Source: DT-68 sp965263245
GTDB lineage: Bacteria; Bacillota_I; Bacilli_A; Mycoplasmatales; Metamycoplasmataceae
Assembly (NCBI GenBank): GCA_965263245.1
Contig: CBDHHR010001146.1
Span: 1-64,000, forward strand
DNA: 64,000 bases
Direction: 5' to 3'
The translations under genes were made by a program, and so were the position numbers. Below, in pieces: positions 38,963 through 50,282 of the stretch. The notes under the pieces were generated by a model that worked only from the letters and a program-made list of their open reading frames with translations, searched no databases and had not been told where the DNA came from. The stretch's first letter is position 1. Each line of letters begins with the position of its first letter.

Positions 38963-39865
38963 ATGATCCAATTGATAAATCAAAAAATTAAAAAAGAAAA
39001 CATTAAAGGAAGTTTTAATTTTGCGCATGAACATTTAAATTTTGATTTAACTCATGTTAGAAAAGACAAAACATCTTTAATTAAAAATAAAAAATTAATT
39101 AAAGAGGAATTATCAATTGCTGTAAAACAAGGGCTTGGTTTAATTGTTGATTTATCAAACCAAAGCATGAATTCTAATAAAAATACTTTAAGTGAAATTG
39201 CAAAAGAATTAAAGATTCCGGTTGTTACTTCTACTGGTTATTATTTAAACGAATATGAATTAAATAATCAAAAAACAGTTGATGAATTAGCAAAAGAATT
39301 TTACAATCATATAACAATTGGTTTTGAAAATACAAATCTTAAAGCGGGCATAATTGGAGAAATTGCTACAAGTTCAGATAAGATACATGCTTTTGAAGAA
39401 AAAGTTTTTAAAGCAGCAGCTAAAGTTCAAAATAAAATTGGAGTTCCTATTTATACCCATGTTAATTTAGGTAAATTATCTTATAAGCAAGCTTTATTGT
39501 TGTTAAAATTAAAAGCAAATCCTCAAAAAACAATAATAGGTCATGTCGAATTAATTGAAGATATCAACAAAATAATTAAAATATTAAAATTAGGTTTTAA
39601 CGTTGGTATTGATACAATAGGTAAACAATCTTACCTGGATGATGACAAAAGAATTGAAAAAATAACAAAATTAATTAATTTAGGTTTTGAAGATAAAATT
39701 GTAATTTCATTAGACATTTCTCGAAAAGAATATTTAAGTTCTTTTAATGGTCATGGATATGGTTACCTAATTGATGTTTTTTATAAAAAATTAAAAAACA
39801 AAATTTCTAAAAAACAATGAAAAAAAATTAGTTTTAAAAATATATTAAGAATTTTAGATTTTTAA
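38963..39865 (+). CDS. php: Phosphotriesterase-family metal hydrolase (Php/YhfV-like)
   Basis: 300-aa amidohydrolase-superfamily protein. The metal ligands appear in order: FAHEHLNFDLTHVR (H-x-H), IGEIATSS (bridging residue region, Glu in place of carboxy-Lys as in Php relatives), IYTHVNLGK (His), IIGHVELIED (His) and SLDISRKEY (Asp). One base separates it from yhfT. TGA at 39818-39820 is Trp and the frame continues to 39865. It likely cleaves a phosphoester or lactone of the imported compound. Confidence 0.87.
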
Positions 39866-39876
39866 AAGGAGAACAA

Positions 39877-41046
39877 ATGTTTTTAGATTCATTAATAAGA
39901 AGAAATAAAAAATTAATTGAATTTACTAAATCAGCTTTTGAAAAAGGTTTAATTTTACCTAATTCATATGTTTTAGATTTAGACTCAATTAAAGAAAATG
40001 CTCGATTAATCAAAAAAGAAGCAGATAAATACAACATAGATGTTTTTCAAATGACAAAGCAATTTGGAAGAAATCCCATTGTGGCAAAAGCAATTGAAAG
40101 TGCTGGTATTAAAAAATCTGCCTGCGTAGATTTTCAATGCGGATTAGTGTTAAACAAAGAAAAAATTAAAATTGGTAACATTGGTCACCTTGTACAAATA
40201 CCAAATCATTTAATAAATAAAATTTTAAAATTAAAACCAGAGGTTGTTACTGTTTTTAATATTGAAAAAATAAATAAAATTGCAAAAGAAGCAAAAAAAT
40301 TAAACGTTACTCAGGACATTATTTTAAGAGTTGTTGATGCTGAAGATACTTTTTATGAAGGTCAACACGGTGGCTTTGATATTAAAAAATTAGATTTAAC
40401 AATTAAAAAAATAAAAAATATTCCAAACGTTAATCTTGTCGGTTTTACCTCTTTTCCCAATCTTTTGTTTAACGGAAAAAAATATTTACCAACTAATAAC
40501 TTAAAAACAATTAATAAAGCTATAAAAATTGCCAAAAAAAATAACGTTAAAATTAAACATATAAATTCTCCAAGCGGAAATTCTGTTTCAACAATTAAGC
40601 TATTAAAAAAGTTTAATACCACTCACATAGAACCTGGTCATGCACTTACTGGAACAATTCCGACTAATTCTGTTATTGATGAGCCAGAAATTCCTTCTAT
40701 ACTTTATGTTTCAGAAGTATCACATAAATTTGATAATAAAGCCTTTTTCTTTGGGGGCGGATATTATCCAAGAGGTCATTTTGATAAAGCAATTGTTTAT
40801 TCAAAAAATCAAGAAAATTATCACGTGGTAAAGATTAATAAATTTGATTCTAACTACATAGATTATTATTTAAATTTTGATATAAAAGATAAAAAAATAA
40901 GTGCTGGAGATATTGTAATTTCATCATTTAGAACACAAATTTTTACAACAAGAAGCTTGGTTTTTGTTGTCAAAGGACTAAGTAAAAATAAACCTAAAAT
41001 TCTCGAAACATATTCTTCTCAAGGAGATAAAATAGAATGAATATAG
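39877..41046 (+). CDS. yhfX: PLP-dependent alanine-racemase-like enzyme (YhfX-like)
   Basis: 389 aa, fold-type III (TIM barrel) PLP enzyme. SYVLDLDSIKENARLIKKEA is the start of the barrel. The PLP lysine sits in FQMTKQFGRNP. FTSFPNLLFNG and SPSGNSVST follow, then a phosphate-binding end THIEPGHALTGTIP and FFFGGGYYPRGHF. SD AAAGGAG. Overlaps the next gene by 10 bases. Amino-acid racemisation or decarboxylation of the operon's substrate is possible; reaction unknown. Confidence 0.87.
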
Positions 41047-42899
41047 TTCTTATTTCAATCGATGGTTTAGGTTTAGGTAACACTCAAGATAATAAAAAAA
41101 AATCTAACACATGAAAAACAATTTTAGATAATTCTAAACGGGATGATTTTCCTTTTTTAAGAAAAATAATTAATAATTCTTCTAGATTATTTTTAGATTA
41201 TAAAGGTGCAGATTCTTTTTTAGGACATTTAACAATGTCAGGAATTAAAACCAATAAACTAAGTTTAAAACCTTATAGTGAATCTAAAAAACAAATTATT
41301 AATTTATTAAAAAAATACAATTTAAGTTCTTATGAACATAAAGGAACATTAGTGGTTGAAGATAAATTAATAATATATGATAATTTTGAAGCTGATTATG
41401 GTCTAGCAGTAAACGTTGCAGGTTGTGCTGATGAAATTGATTTTGAATTACAATTAAAAATATCAAAAGATCTTAGAAAAATAATCAAAAACCCAAGATT
41501 AATTTCTTTTACGGCCAATGATATAAACATTAATGATTATAAAAAATACACTGTTCAAAAAAATGGTTATTTTGGAATTGAAACTCCCAAATCAGGTGTT
41601 TATAATAAAACTTTTAAAGTAAAACATTTTCCCGCAAAAGTTTCTTTTGAAAATTCGATACAAAAAACAGCACTAAATTTAAAATATAAAACATTTTTAT
41701 ACGGAAAATTTAGCAACATAATTAACATTAATGAAAAAAAATTAAAAAAATATAACGACATAGACATAGATAAAACTTTTAATAATTTATATAAAAACGT
41801 TTCTAAAAAAACGTTTCACTGCATAAACATTCAACAAACAGATTTAAGTGGTCATGAAGGAAATGTTAAAAAATACATAAAAGCTCTTAATAAAATTGAT
41901 TTTCACCTAAAAAAAATTTCTTTAATGAAAGACATAATTTATATCATTAGTTCTGATCATGGTAATGATCCTAGCATTAAAGACGGCTTACACACTAGAG
42001 AATATGTTCCGTTTTATTCAAATTATAAAAAATTTAAAAATGTAAAAAAACTTTCAGATGTAAGTAAATTCATTGAAAATTTATTTGTAAAAAAAGTTAA
42101 TTCAAAAATTAAAACTAGTTCATACACCAAAGAAAAAATTTATAGACACACATTTAATAATGATTTTGGTTGAGACGGACACGTAGATGTTTATTTATCT
42201 AAAAATATTAGTTATTCAGAAAAAACAAAGGTTATTTATGCTCACGATGCACATTCATTATTTGCTTCAAGAGAAACAAGAAACGGTCAATCTTGAGACA
42301 TGGAAAACACTTTAAAAGAAAAAGAAATTGATGCAATTGTTATTTCATCAGTTACTGAAGGACACATTAGACCTGATTTATTATCTCCCCATAAAAATAG
42401 TAAATTAACAAAAAAAGCTGGTTATAGACTAGAAAGAAAAGAGTTTGGTGGAAAAGGAAAAGTTTATGCAAAATTTTTTATTGAAAAGATAATTCCCCAA
42501 ATGCTTAAAAAATACAACGTTCCTTTAAAAAATAAAAAATACATCGTTGGTGCATCAATGGGCGGATACATGAATACGTACATCCTAGCTAATTATCCCA
42601 ATCAATTCGAAAGTTTTGCGATATTTTCGCCTGCTTATTGGTTTAACCATGATATTTTTCTTATTGAAGCTCCAAAAATAAAAAATTTAACTAAAAAAAT
42701 CTATATTGACATCGGAAAAAAAGAAGGAAACAAAGAAATTCAACCTTATTATTTAAACGATGCCATTAAAATGCATAAAATAATTAAAGCACAAAATCCT
42801 AGTTCTAACATTAAATTTATCATTGAAAAAGATGCTTTGCACGAAGAAGATGCATGAGCAAAAAGATTCAAAAAAATGATAAAATGATTTTTAAATTAA
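41037..42899 (+). CDS. Fusion of YhfW-like phosphopentomutase domain with an esterase domain
   Basis: 620 aa in one frame. Residues 1-about 365: alkaline-phosphatase/phosphopentomutase fold with IVLISIDGLGLGNTQ (metal Asp), VEDKLIIYDNF, NIQQTDLSGHEGN and ISSDHGNDPSIKDGLHTRE (metal ligands). From about 370: esterase D/Fes-like alpha/beta hydrolase, with DGHVDVYL, VIYAHDAHSLF, IVGASMGGYMNTY (nucleophile Ser507) and ALHEEDAW (catalytic His). The junction contains a TGA at 42171-42173, which is Trp in this code. Under the standard code one would wrongly split it there. YhfW alone is about 400 aa, so this is a true two-enzyme fusion. Confidence 0.85.
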
Positions 42900-43060
42900 A
42901 AATATTTTTATCATAATTACTTTATTAAATATGCACATATTTAATTTTTAAAAAGATTTAAATGTTTTTTTTAATTTATCTTTTTATAATATAAAAACAA
43001 ACTAAATTTTTTATATAATTTTGATAAAGATGGTTTTAAGTTTATTAAAAGTTGGTAATA
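42900..43060. other. Gene-free gap
   Basis: 161 bp, AT-rich. No terminator with G/C stem, no RNA gene seen. Presumably carries the promoter of the membrane protein genes. Confidence 0.4.
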
Positions 43061-43690
43061 ATGTTTAAAGTTAATTATTTAAACGTTACTTTGTGAATAT
43101 TAGTTTCTATTTTAATATTGATTCTTTTTTGTATTATAACTTGAAGATTTGTAACAAGAAACAATAATAAAAATGATGATTTTAGGAAAAAACTAACCTT
43201 TTCAAGTCATTTAATAGATTTATCTAGATCATTACAACAAATTTATGAAATTTCGTCTTTAGTTAACATTCTTTTTAAAAATAGATTTGCAAAAAATAAA
43301 TTTTCACTCATTACCTTATTAAGTTTTTGAAAAAATAATGCTTATTTAATTTTAAACCCTTTAAAAATAGATGTTGATAGTAAAATAAAAATCAACCAAA
43401 ACCAAATTGATTACCAATGAAAAAACAAAAATCAAAAATTTGATCTTAAACCAATACACGAAATTTTACGTTTTTTTAAATCAATTAACTTAAATGTTCA
43501 AATTATAATACCTTCAGAATGTAAAAGTTTAAATCAAAAAATTTTATTTAAACCTATTGAAGAAATCGGAGATTACATTAAAGATGATAAAAGTGTTATT
43601 AACAAAAACAGCATTACTAGTCAAATTTTAAAAATTAAAAAAATTAATTTATTCAAAAGTAAAACTACTAAATGAGGAACAAATGTTTAA
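43061..43690 (+). CDS. Membrane-anchored protein of unknown function
   Basis: 209 aa, read through five TGA Trp codons. One N-terminal membrane segment (LWILVSILILILFCIITWRF) is followed by a basic cytoplasmic domain without recognised motifs. SD AAAGTTGG is weak. The last 8 bases overlap the next gene's ATG, so it is the first of three coupled genes (to 44643) just before the ascorbate-type PTS. No family recognised. Confidence 0.75.
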
Positions 43691-44354
43691 TTTTAAATTT
43701 AACATGTATGGTCTTGGAATAGCAATATCTTTATTTTTAATTTCTTTTATTTTTAACTGGGTTGTAAAAGTAAACTTTAAAAATAAATACCGCATTTTAA
43801 ACCTTGACCAAAAAACAAGTTCAATCAAAATAGGAAAAAGTTTTTTAGACTTAAATAATAAAAAAGTACATTTTAAAATCCAAAATTCCAATTTTTGAAA
43901 AGTTGATGTTAAGGAAAAACTTATAACTTTAGAAAAACCAGATTTTTACGGAAAATCACTTTATTCACTTCAAGACATTCTTTTTAAAGTGGTTATAGTA
44001 GTTAATAAAAAAAATAAAATTATAAAAAACCAATTGTTTATGAAGATTATTTTATTTTTAACATCAGAACTATTAATTGTTTCTTCAATATGAGCTTTTT
44101 TATTCGGAATCATCATCAGTGTTTCGATATTTATTAGTTTATTTTTAATTGAATACATCAATAATTTTAAATATTTTAAAAAAATAAATAAGCAAACCAT
44201 ATGACTTTTACAAAAACAAGGTATTAATAAAAAAATGGCTCTTAAAAGTTTTAAACTAAACAAATTTTATTGAATTGATAAATACATTAGCGTTTTTTCT
44301 GAATCATGAATATCGGGCTTTGTATTATTTAAAAAATGGGGTAATGATGAATAA
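43683..44354 (+). CDS. Membrane protein of unknown function
   Basis: 223 aa with membrane segments at about 9-27 (LGIAISLFLISFIFNWVV) and a long hydrophobic pair at about 120-160 (ILFLTSELLIVSSIWAFLF, ISVSIFISLFLIEYI). A soluble loop of about 90 residues lies between. SD GAGGAAC. The end overlaps the following gene by 11 bases. Not recognised. Confidence 0.75.
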
Positions 44355-44643
44355 AAATCAGCACAAAAGAAAAATGTTAATCAACATTTACAACCTTGAT
44401 GAAAAAGAAGTGGAAAAATTAAGTGATTCTCAAATAAACAAGCTTTTAGAACAAAAAGAAAAAGAGCAAATAGCAATTTCTAAAAACCCAAATAAATTTT
44501 GGTTCATAAAAGGAATGCCGCCACCTAAAGAATTTAAAACAAAAACTAGTAAAACTTACGGTTTTTTAATAATATTAATTTTATTTTTAGTGTTAATCGG
44601 TTTTTTAGTTGTGTTTATAGTTTTAGCATTTTTAAATAATTAA
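44344..44643 (+). CDS. Small single-pass membrane protein
   Basis: 99 aa from ATG 44344 (or 98 from the next codon). The N-terminal cytoplasmic helical part is rich in Lys/Glu (DEKEVEKLSDSQINKLLEQK); WFIKGMPPPKEFK comes before one C-terminal membrane segment (YGFLIILILFLVLIGFLVVF). Likely tail-anchored. Last of a coupled three-gene membrane set; a longer in-frame start at 44275 lies inside the preceding gene and is less likely. Confidence 0.7.
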   Translation: MMNKNQHKRKMLINIYNLDEKEVEKLSDSQINKLLEQKEKEQIAISKNPNKFWFIKGMPPPKEFKTKTSKTYGFLIILILFLVLIGFLVVFIVLAFLNN

Positions 44644-44653
44644 GGAGAGAGTA

Positions 44654-45097
44654 GTGTTTGATAAAAATAATACAAAGGAAATAAATCAAAAAATTTCGTG
44701 AAAAGAAACTTTAAAAGAAGGTGTTAAAATACTTTGTAAAAATAAAATTGCAACTTTTAAGCTGTATGATGCAATTTTAGAAACTACAAGAAAAAACGGA
44801 GCATACTGAGTTTTAGAACGAGGAATTGCCTTAGCACATGCACCAATTGGTAATTACAATAAAAAACCTGGAGTTTCGTTAATTTGACTTAAACACGAAA
44901 CAAAGTTTAATGATGAAGAAAAATATGCCAAAATTTTAATCACCCTTTCAGCTGTTGATGCAACTTCTCATATGAAATACATGAAAGAATTTGGTGAAGT
45001 TTTTGGCAATAAAAATTTAAAAAACAACTTACTAAAATCAATTTCATTAAAAGAATTTTTAAAACTTTATAATAAAAAAGGAGGTGAAAAATGGTAA
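44654..45097 (+). CDS. ulaC: PTS IIA component, ascorbate type
   Basis: 147 aa starting at GTG 44654 behind AAGGAGAG; no ATG fits. PTS_EIIA_2 family: TLKEGVKILCKNKIATFKLY, YWVLERGIALAHAPIG (phospho-His), VSLIWLKHE and a C-terminal helix. It overlaps the IIB gene by 7 bases. Together with IIB and IIC it forms the Ula/Sga-type transporter. TGA codons are Trp. Confidence 0.88.
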
Positions 45098-45363
45098 TTA
45101 AAACAGTTTGTGGTTCAGGATTAGGATCTTCATTACTAGTTGAAATGAATATTAAATCAATTTTAGACGAGCATAATGTTGAATATGAATCAGTTGAACA
45201 TACAAACATAAGTTCTTTTTCGAGCACAAATGTTGATTATGTTGTTTGTGGAATTGATGTTGCTCCGGCAATTAACATTGATGAAGATAAAAAAATAATT
45301 TTAAAAAATATTTTATCTAAGGAAGAACTTACAAAAAAATTAAGAGAAAAAATTAAATTTTAA
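45091..45363 (+). CDS. ulaB: PTS IIB component, ascorbate type
   Basis: 90 aa, the normal length for a free-standing IIB. The phospho-Cys loop is KTVCGSGLGSSLLVEMN at the N-terminus, with VDYVVCGIDVAP as the second conserved strand. SD AAAGGAGG lies inside the end of the IIA gene. Accepts phosphate from IIA and passes it to the sugar imported by IIC. Confidence 0.93.
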   Translation: MVIKTVCGSGLGSSLLVEMNIKSILDEHNVEYESVEHTNISSFSSTNVDYVVCGIDVAPAINIDEDKKIILKNILSKEELTKKLREKIKF

Positions 45364-45375
45364 GAAAGGAAAAAA

Positions 45376-46896
45376 ATGTGATTTTTATATTTTATTAAAG
45401 ATTTAGTCGCAGTTCCAGCTATATTAGTTGGTATATTTACTTTAATTGGTGCATTAATTCAAAAAAAGGGTTTTTCCAAAACCATAGTGTCAGTTTTTAA
45501 AGTAATAATTGGATTTTTAATTATGGGTGGAGGTGCTGGAGTACTTGTTGGTTCTTTAAATAAGTTTCAACCAGTATTTCAAGCCACATACGGATTATCA
45601 GGTGTTATTCCTAATAATGACGGATTAGCAGGAGCAATGGTTGGTGCTTTACCTTCGATTGTTTCACTTGCTTCAATAATCATGATTTTAGGAATGATCA
45701 TGAATTTAATATTAGCAGCATTTTCAAGATTTAAATACGTTTATTTATCTGGACATGTTTTATACTATATGTCAATTTCATTGGCACTAATTATGTATAC
45801 ATCAGGAATGGATTTTGAAAATAACTCTGGTGATTATGCAGTAGCAGTTATGTCTGGTGCGGCAATAATGGGTGTCTACATGGTTATTTCGCCAGCAATT
45901 CAACAAAGATACATGAAACAAATTATTGGAAATAACGAAATAGCACTTGGTCACACCGGAGGATTTGGATACGCTTTTTCTGGATTTATCGGAGAAATGG
46001 TATCTAAATATTCTAAAAAAACACCTTTATCTACTGAAGAAATTAAATTTCCTAAATCATTATATTTCTTTAGAAACACGCTAGTATCAATTTCTATAAC
46101 AGTTATGATATTCTACATGTTTGCCTTTATTCCGGGCGGAATAATGTTTGAACTTGGTAAACCTAAATTTGTTGAAGGAACAGAGGCTTATGCGGTTCTT
46201 GATAGTCCTAATTGACTTGTAACAATGTTAGTTTCTGCCTTTACATTTACGGCCGGAATTGAAATTATTCTAGTTGGTGTTAGATTATTTGTTGGTGAAT
46301 TAGTACCAATGTTTAAAGGTATATCAGATAAAATAATCAAAAACGCAAAGGCAGCAGTGGATTGTCCGGTTGTATTTCCGTATGCTCCAAATGCAGTTTT
46401 AGTTGGCTTTATAGCTTCGTTTGCAGGAGGATTAATTGGAATGGCAATTACAATTGGTTTAAGTGCATCAGGAGCTCTTGCAGCAGTTATTTTACCTGGA
46501 CTTGTTCCACACTTTTTCTTAGGTGCAACAGGTGGAGTGTTTGGTAATATCCAAGGTGGAATTAAAGGTGCAATTATAGGACCTTTTCTAATTGGTATTT
46601 TCATTACTTTTGTACCAGCATTCTTTATTTGAGGTGGTTGAGTGCCTATTAGTTCTTCAAGCTTAGAAGAATTAGCTAAAAGCACTGGTGAATCATCTGA
46701 AGCTATTGAAGCTTTAAACTGAGGAGATACTGATTATGCATTTGGTAATATTTACGGTTTATTCGGAAAAATTAGTAAATGATTCTTATTCCCAATGGCT
46801 TTATTATCTTACTTAGTGCTTCTTGTTGATGGTCTAATTGCAAGAAAAAGAAAAACTGGACCTTACAGCATTGAACAAAAAATTAATAAATCATAA
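45376..46896 (+). CDS. ulaA: PTS IIC component, ascorbate type (UlaA/SgaT)
   Basis: 506 aa, about 10-11 membrane segments. Family blocks: LIMGGGAGVLVGSLNKFQP near the start, GHTGGFGYAFSGFIGE, CPVVFPYAPNAVLVGFIASF, and LVPHFFLGATGGVFGN. The start MWFLYFIKDLVAVPAILVG needs TGA as Trp at codon 2. SD GAAAGGA. Followed after 5 bases by transketolase, which suggests the imported compound enters pentose metabolism. Confidence 0.94.
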
Positions 46897-46901
46897 TTAA
46901 C

Positions 46902-48845
46902 ATGAACATTAAAAATAAAACAATAGCTTCAATGAAAGCTATCGCCTTAGATTCAATAAATAAAGCACAACAAGGACACATTGGAATGGTAATTGGTGCT
47001 GCTCACATTACTTATTCATTAGTTGGTGAAGAAATGAATTTTTCTTCAAAAGATAGTAAATGAATCAATAGAGATAGGTTTGTAATGTCAGCAGGTCATG
47101 GATCAATGGCACATTATTCAATACTTCATTTTATGGGCTTATTATCTATTGAAGACATGAAAGCTCATAAACAACTTTATTCTAAAACTCCATCTCATCC
47201 AGAAATTGATGCAAATAAATTTGTTGATGTTTCAACAGGACCCTTAGGTCAAGGATTAGCAATGGGTGTTGGAATGGCAGTATCAAATCTTTATTTACAA
47301 AAAAAATTCAACACAAATAAATACAAAATATTTGATCATAAAATATTTGTTTTAATAGGAGATGGTTGTTTACAAGAAGGTGTTGGTCTTGAATCAATCC
47401 AACTTGCTGGAACTATGAAATTAAAGGATTTAATCATAATTCAAGATTATAACGGAATCCAAATTGACTCAGCAACCAAAGAAGTAAATGGTTCAGATAC
47501 AATTGCTTATTTTAAATCTCAAAACTTTAAAACTTATGATCTTAAAACTGAAGATACAACAAAAATAATTGATACGTTTAAAAAAGCTAGAAACAATGAT
47601 CAACCAACTTTTATCAGAATGCATACTTCAATTGCTAAAGATACAAATTACGAAAACACAACAGATGGTCATAATGGTATTTTGTCAGAAGAAGAAACAA
47701 AAATCTTTAAAAAGAAATTGGGACTAAAAATTTTTAAAACATTTTCTTATGATAAAAATGTATATCAATATTGTCAAAAACTTTTAGCTCAAAAAAATAA
47801 AAAATATGATCAATATCTAAAAATGATGGAAAATTATAAAAATGATTTTCCAGAGAAATTTAAAGATTTAGATAAGCTAAATAAAAATGATTTTAAATAT
47901 GATTTTTTAAACGTTGAATTTAAAGAAACTAATGTTGCTACTCGTAATTATTTTATTTCAATTATGGAAAAATTAGAAAATAAATTTAACATAGTAGGTG
48001 GATCTGCTGATTTATCTAAAGCAACTAAAATTGGTTTTAAAAAAGATTTAATTAACGGTGGTCAAAACATTAAGTATGGTGTGAGTGAATTTTCAATGAC
48101 AGCTATTAACAACGGAATATTTTTACATAGTAATTTAAGAACTATTGATTCAACTTTTCTTGTTTTTGCTGATTATGCTAAACCCGCATATAGATTAGGT
48201 TCACTAATGGAAATTCCTTCTGTACACGTTTTAACTCATGATTCTTACCAAGTTGGTGGTGATGGTCCAACCCATCAACCTTTTGAACAATTAACAATGC
48301 TAAGAGCAATTCATAATGCAAAAGTAATTCGTCCTGCTGATGAAACAGAGGTAAAATATGCTTTTCAATATGCTTTTGAAAATAAAGATAAACAAATATT
48401 TATTATTGGTTGTAGACAACCAATTAAATCATTTAACAAAATTAACAAAAATTTAAATAAAATGCCTTCAGCATACATTATTAAAGATTTTAAAGATTTT
48501 GATTTAACAATCTTAGCCTCAGGTGGAGAAATTGATTTAGCTTACAAAGCATCAAAAAAATTAGAAGATCAAAACATTAAAGCAAGGGTTATTTCAGTAC
48601 CAATTCTTAATGATCTTATTAATGATGAAAAACACATTAGTAAATTAAACATTGCTAAAAAACCAATATTAGTTTTAGAAGCTTCAAATGATAGCATGTG
48701 GTATAGATTATCATCATTAAATAAATTTGATGGAATTTTTGCAAGTGGTTATGGCTATTCTGCTCCTGGAGATCAAGTTTATGAAGTTAAAGGATTTAAT
48801 GTAAATAATGTTATTAAAAAAACAAAAAAATTATTAAACAGCTAA
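46902..48845 (+). CDS. tkt: Transketolase
   Basis: 647 aa. Thiamine diphosphate site: FVLIGDGCLQEGVGLESIQL with the downstream Asn (IIQDYNGIQID), the G-D-G...N motif. N-terminal SAGHGSMAHYSILHF and DVSTGPLGQGLAMGVGMA; pyrimidine domain YGVSEFSMTAINNGI with the catalytic Glu; THDSYQVGGDGPTHQPFEQL with substrate-binding His. It moves two-carbon units between sugar phosphates. The gene directly follows the ascorbate-type PTS. Confidence 0.96.
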
Positions 48846-48867
48846 ATTTATTAAAATAAAAAATATT

Positions 48868-48893
48868 AAAAAAGCAATTTGTTTTGCTTTTTT
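48868..48893. terminator. Bidirectional terminator between tkt and mnmE
   Basis: AAAAAAGCAA, loop, TTTTGCTTTTTT between two convergent genes. A-runs and T-runs on both sides make it work in both directions. Confidence 0.8.
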
Positions 48894-48926
48894 ATTGTTA
48901 AAAATTATTAAAAATAAAAATCTTAT

Positions 48927-50240
48927 TTATTTTCCTAAACAAAAAGTTTTAAACATTTTGTCTAATAAATCAACATTGTCAACTTTACCAAGAATGTTTC
49001 CTAAATTTTCTCAAGCTTTTTGAATGTCAATTATTACAACACTAGGTTCAAACTTATTTTCTAAACCTTTGATTGCATCTTCAATTGATTTTTTTGAACT
49101 AATAATTAATGAAAGTTGTCTTGTGTTATTAATAATTTTGTCGTCGTTTAGATCAATATCTTTGTAAATTTTTTTAATTGCATCAATTAAAGGTTTAATT
49201 TCTTGGTTTTTAGCAGAAACATTAATCCCTTTTTTCTTTATAATGTCACTTTTGTTATAAACTTTAATGTAATTTTTATTTTTTAGTTTCTCATTAATAA
49301 AATTATCGTTTTCATCTTCTTTTTCTTGACCGTCAATTAAATGAATAATAAGATCTGAATCTTTAATTTCCTTAATTGATTTTTTAACTCCGATGTTTTC
49401 GATTAAATCTTTTGTAATGTGAATTCCGGCCGTATCTTTAAAGTTTAAAAGAACTTGGTTAATTTGGATTGAACCTTCAACAACGTCTCTTGTTGTCCCG
49501 GGTATGTGGGTTACTATTGCTTTTTCTTCGTTTAAAATAGCGTTTAAAAGTGAAGATTTACCGGCATTTGGTTTTCCGATAATTGCAACATTTACTCCCT
49601 TAAAAATGTATCTTGAAGATCTGGAAGAAAAAATAATTTCACCAAATTCTTTTTTAATTTTTTTAAGTTTTGGAAGAAGGTTTTTTTGGGTTAAAACTTC
49701 TATGTCTTCATATTCGGGATAATCAATATTTGTTTCAATGGTAGCAACTATTTTTAAAATTTTATCTTGAAGTTCATTGATAAGTTTAGAAGTTTGACCA
49801 TCAAATTTTTTAACCGAAAGTTTTGCTTGTTCTGGGGTTTTAGCAAATATTAAATCATGAATTGCTTCTGCTTTAATTAGATCCATTTTGTTGTTTAAAA
49901 ACGCTCTTCTTGAAAATTCACCTTTTTCAGCAAGTCGAGCACCGTTTGCTAAAACTAATTCAAGAATTTTTTGGGTGTTTACAATTCCGCCGTGAGCATT
50001 AATTTCAACAAGGTTTTCTCCCGTAAAACTGTTTGGAGCAAAAAATCAAGAAACTAAAACTTCATCAATTTTTGTTTTTTCGTCTTTTATAAAACCATAA
50101 GTTATTGTTTGGTGTTTACCAACTTTACCATCAAATATTTTTTTAATAATATTAAAAGATTTAGAACCCGAGATTCTAATTATAGAAATTGGATTGTTCG
50201 TAATAACACTAGTTGAAACTGCAGCAATTGTATCGTTCAT
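48927..50240 (-). CDS. mnmE: tRNA modification GTPase MnmE
   Basis: 437 aa; with MnmG it makes the 5-carboxymethylaminomethyl modification of wobble uridine. N-terminal folate-binding domain, helical domain, and an inserted G domain with IIGKPNAGKSSLLN (G1), GTTRDV (G2), FKDTAGIH (G3) and YNKSDI (G4). It ends with the catalytic MFKTFCLGK (C-x-G-K). Full length with TGA as Trp. Part of the standard minus-strand run rpmH-rnpA-yidC-mnmE leaving oriC. Confidence 0.96.
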
Positions 50241-50282
50241 AACTTATTAATTATATTTTATTAAAAACATAAGAAAAAATAA

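Noticed and set aside
42171..42173. TGA as a real stop separating YhfW and an esterase gene
   Set aside because: TGA is read as Trp in every conserved gene here, and no SD or start codon suits a separate esterase start just after it.
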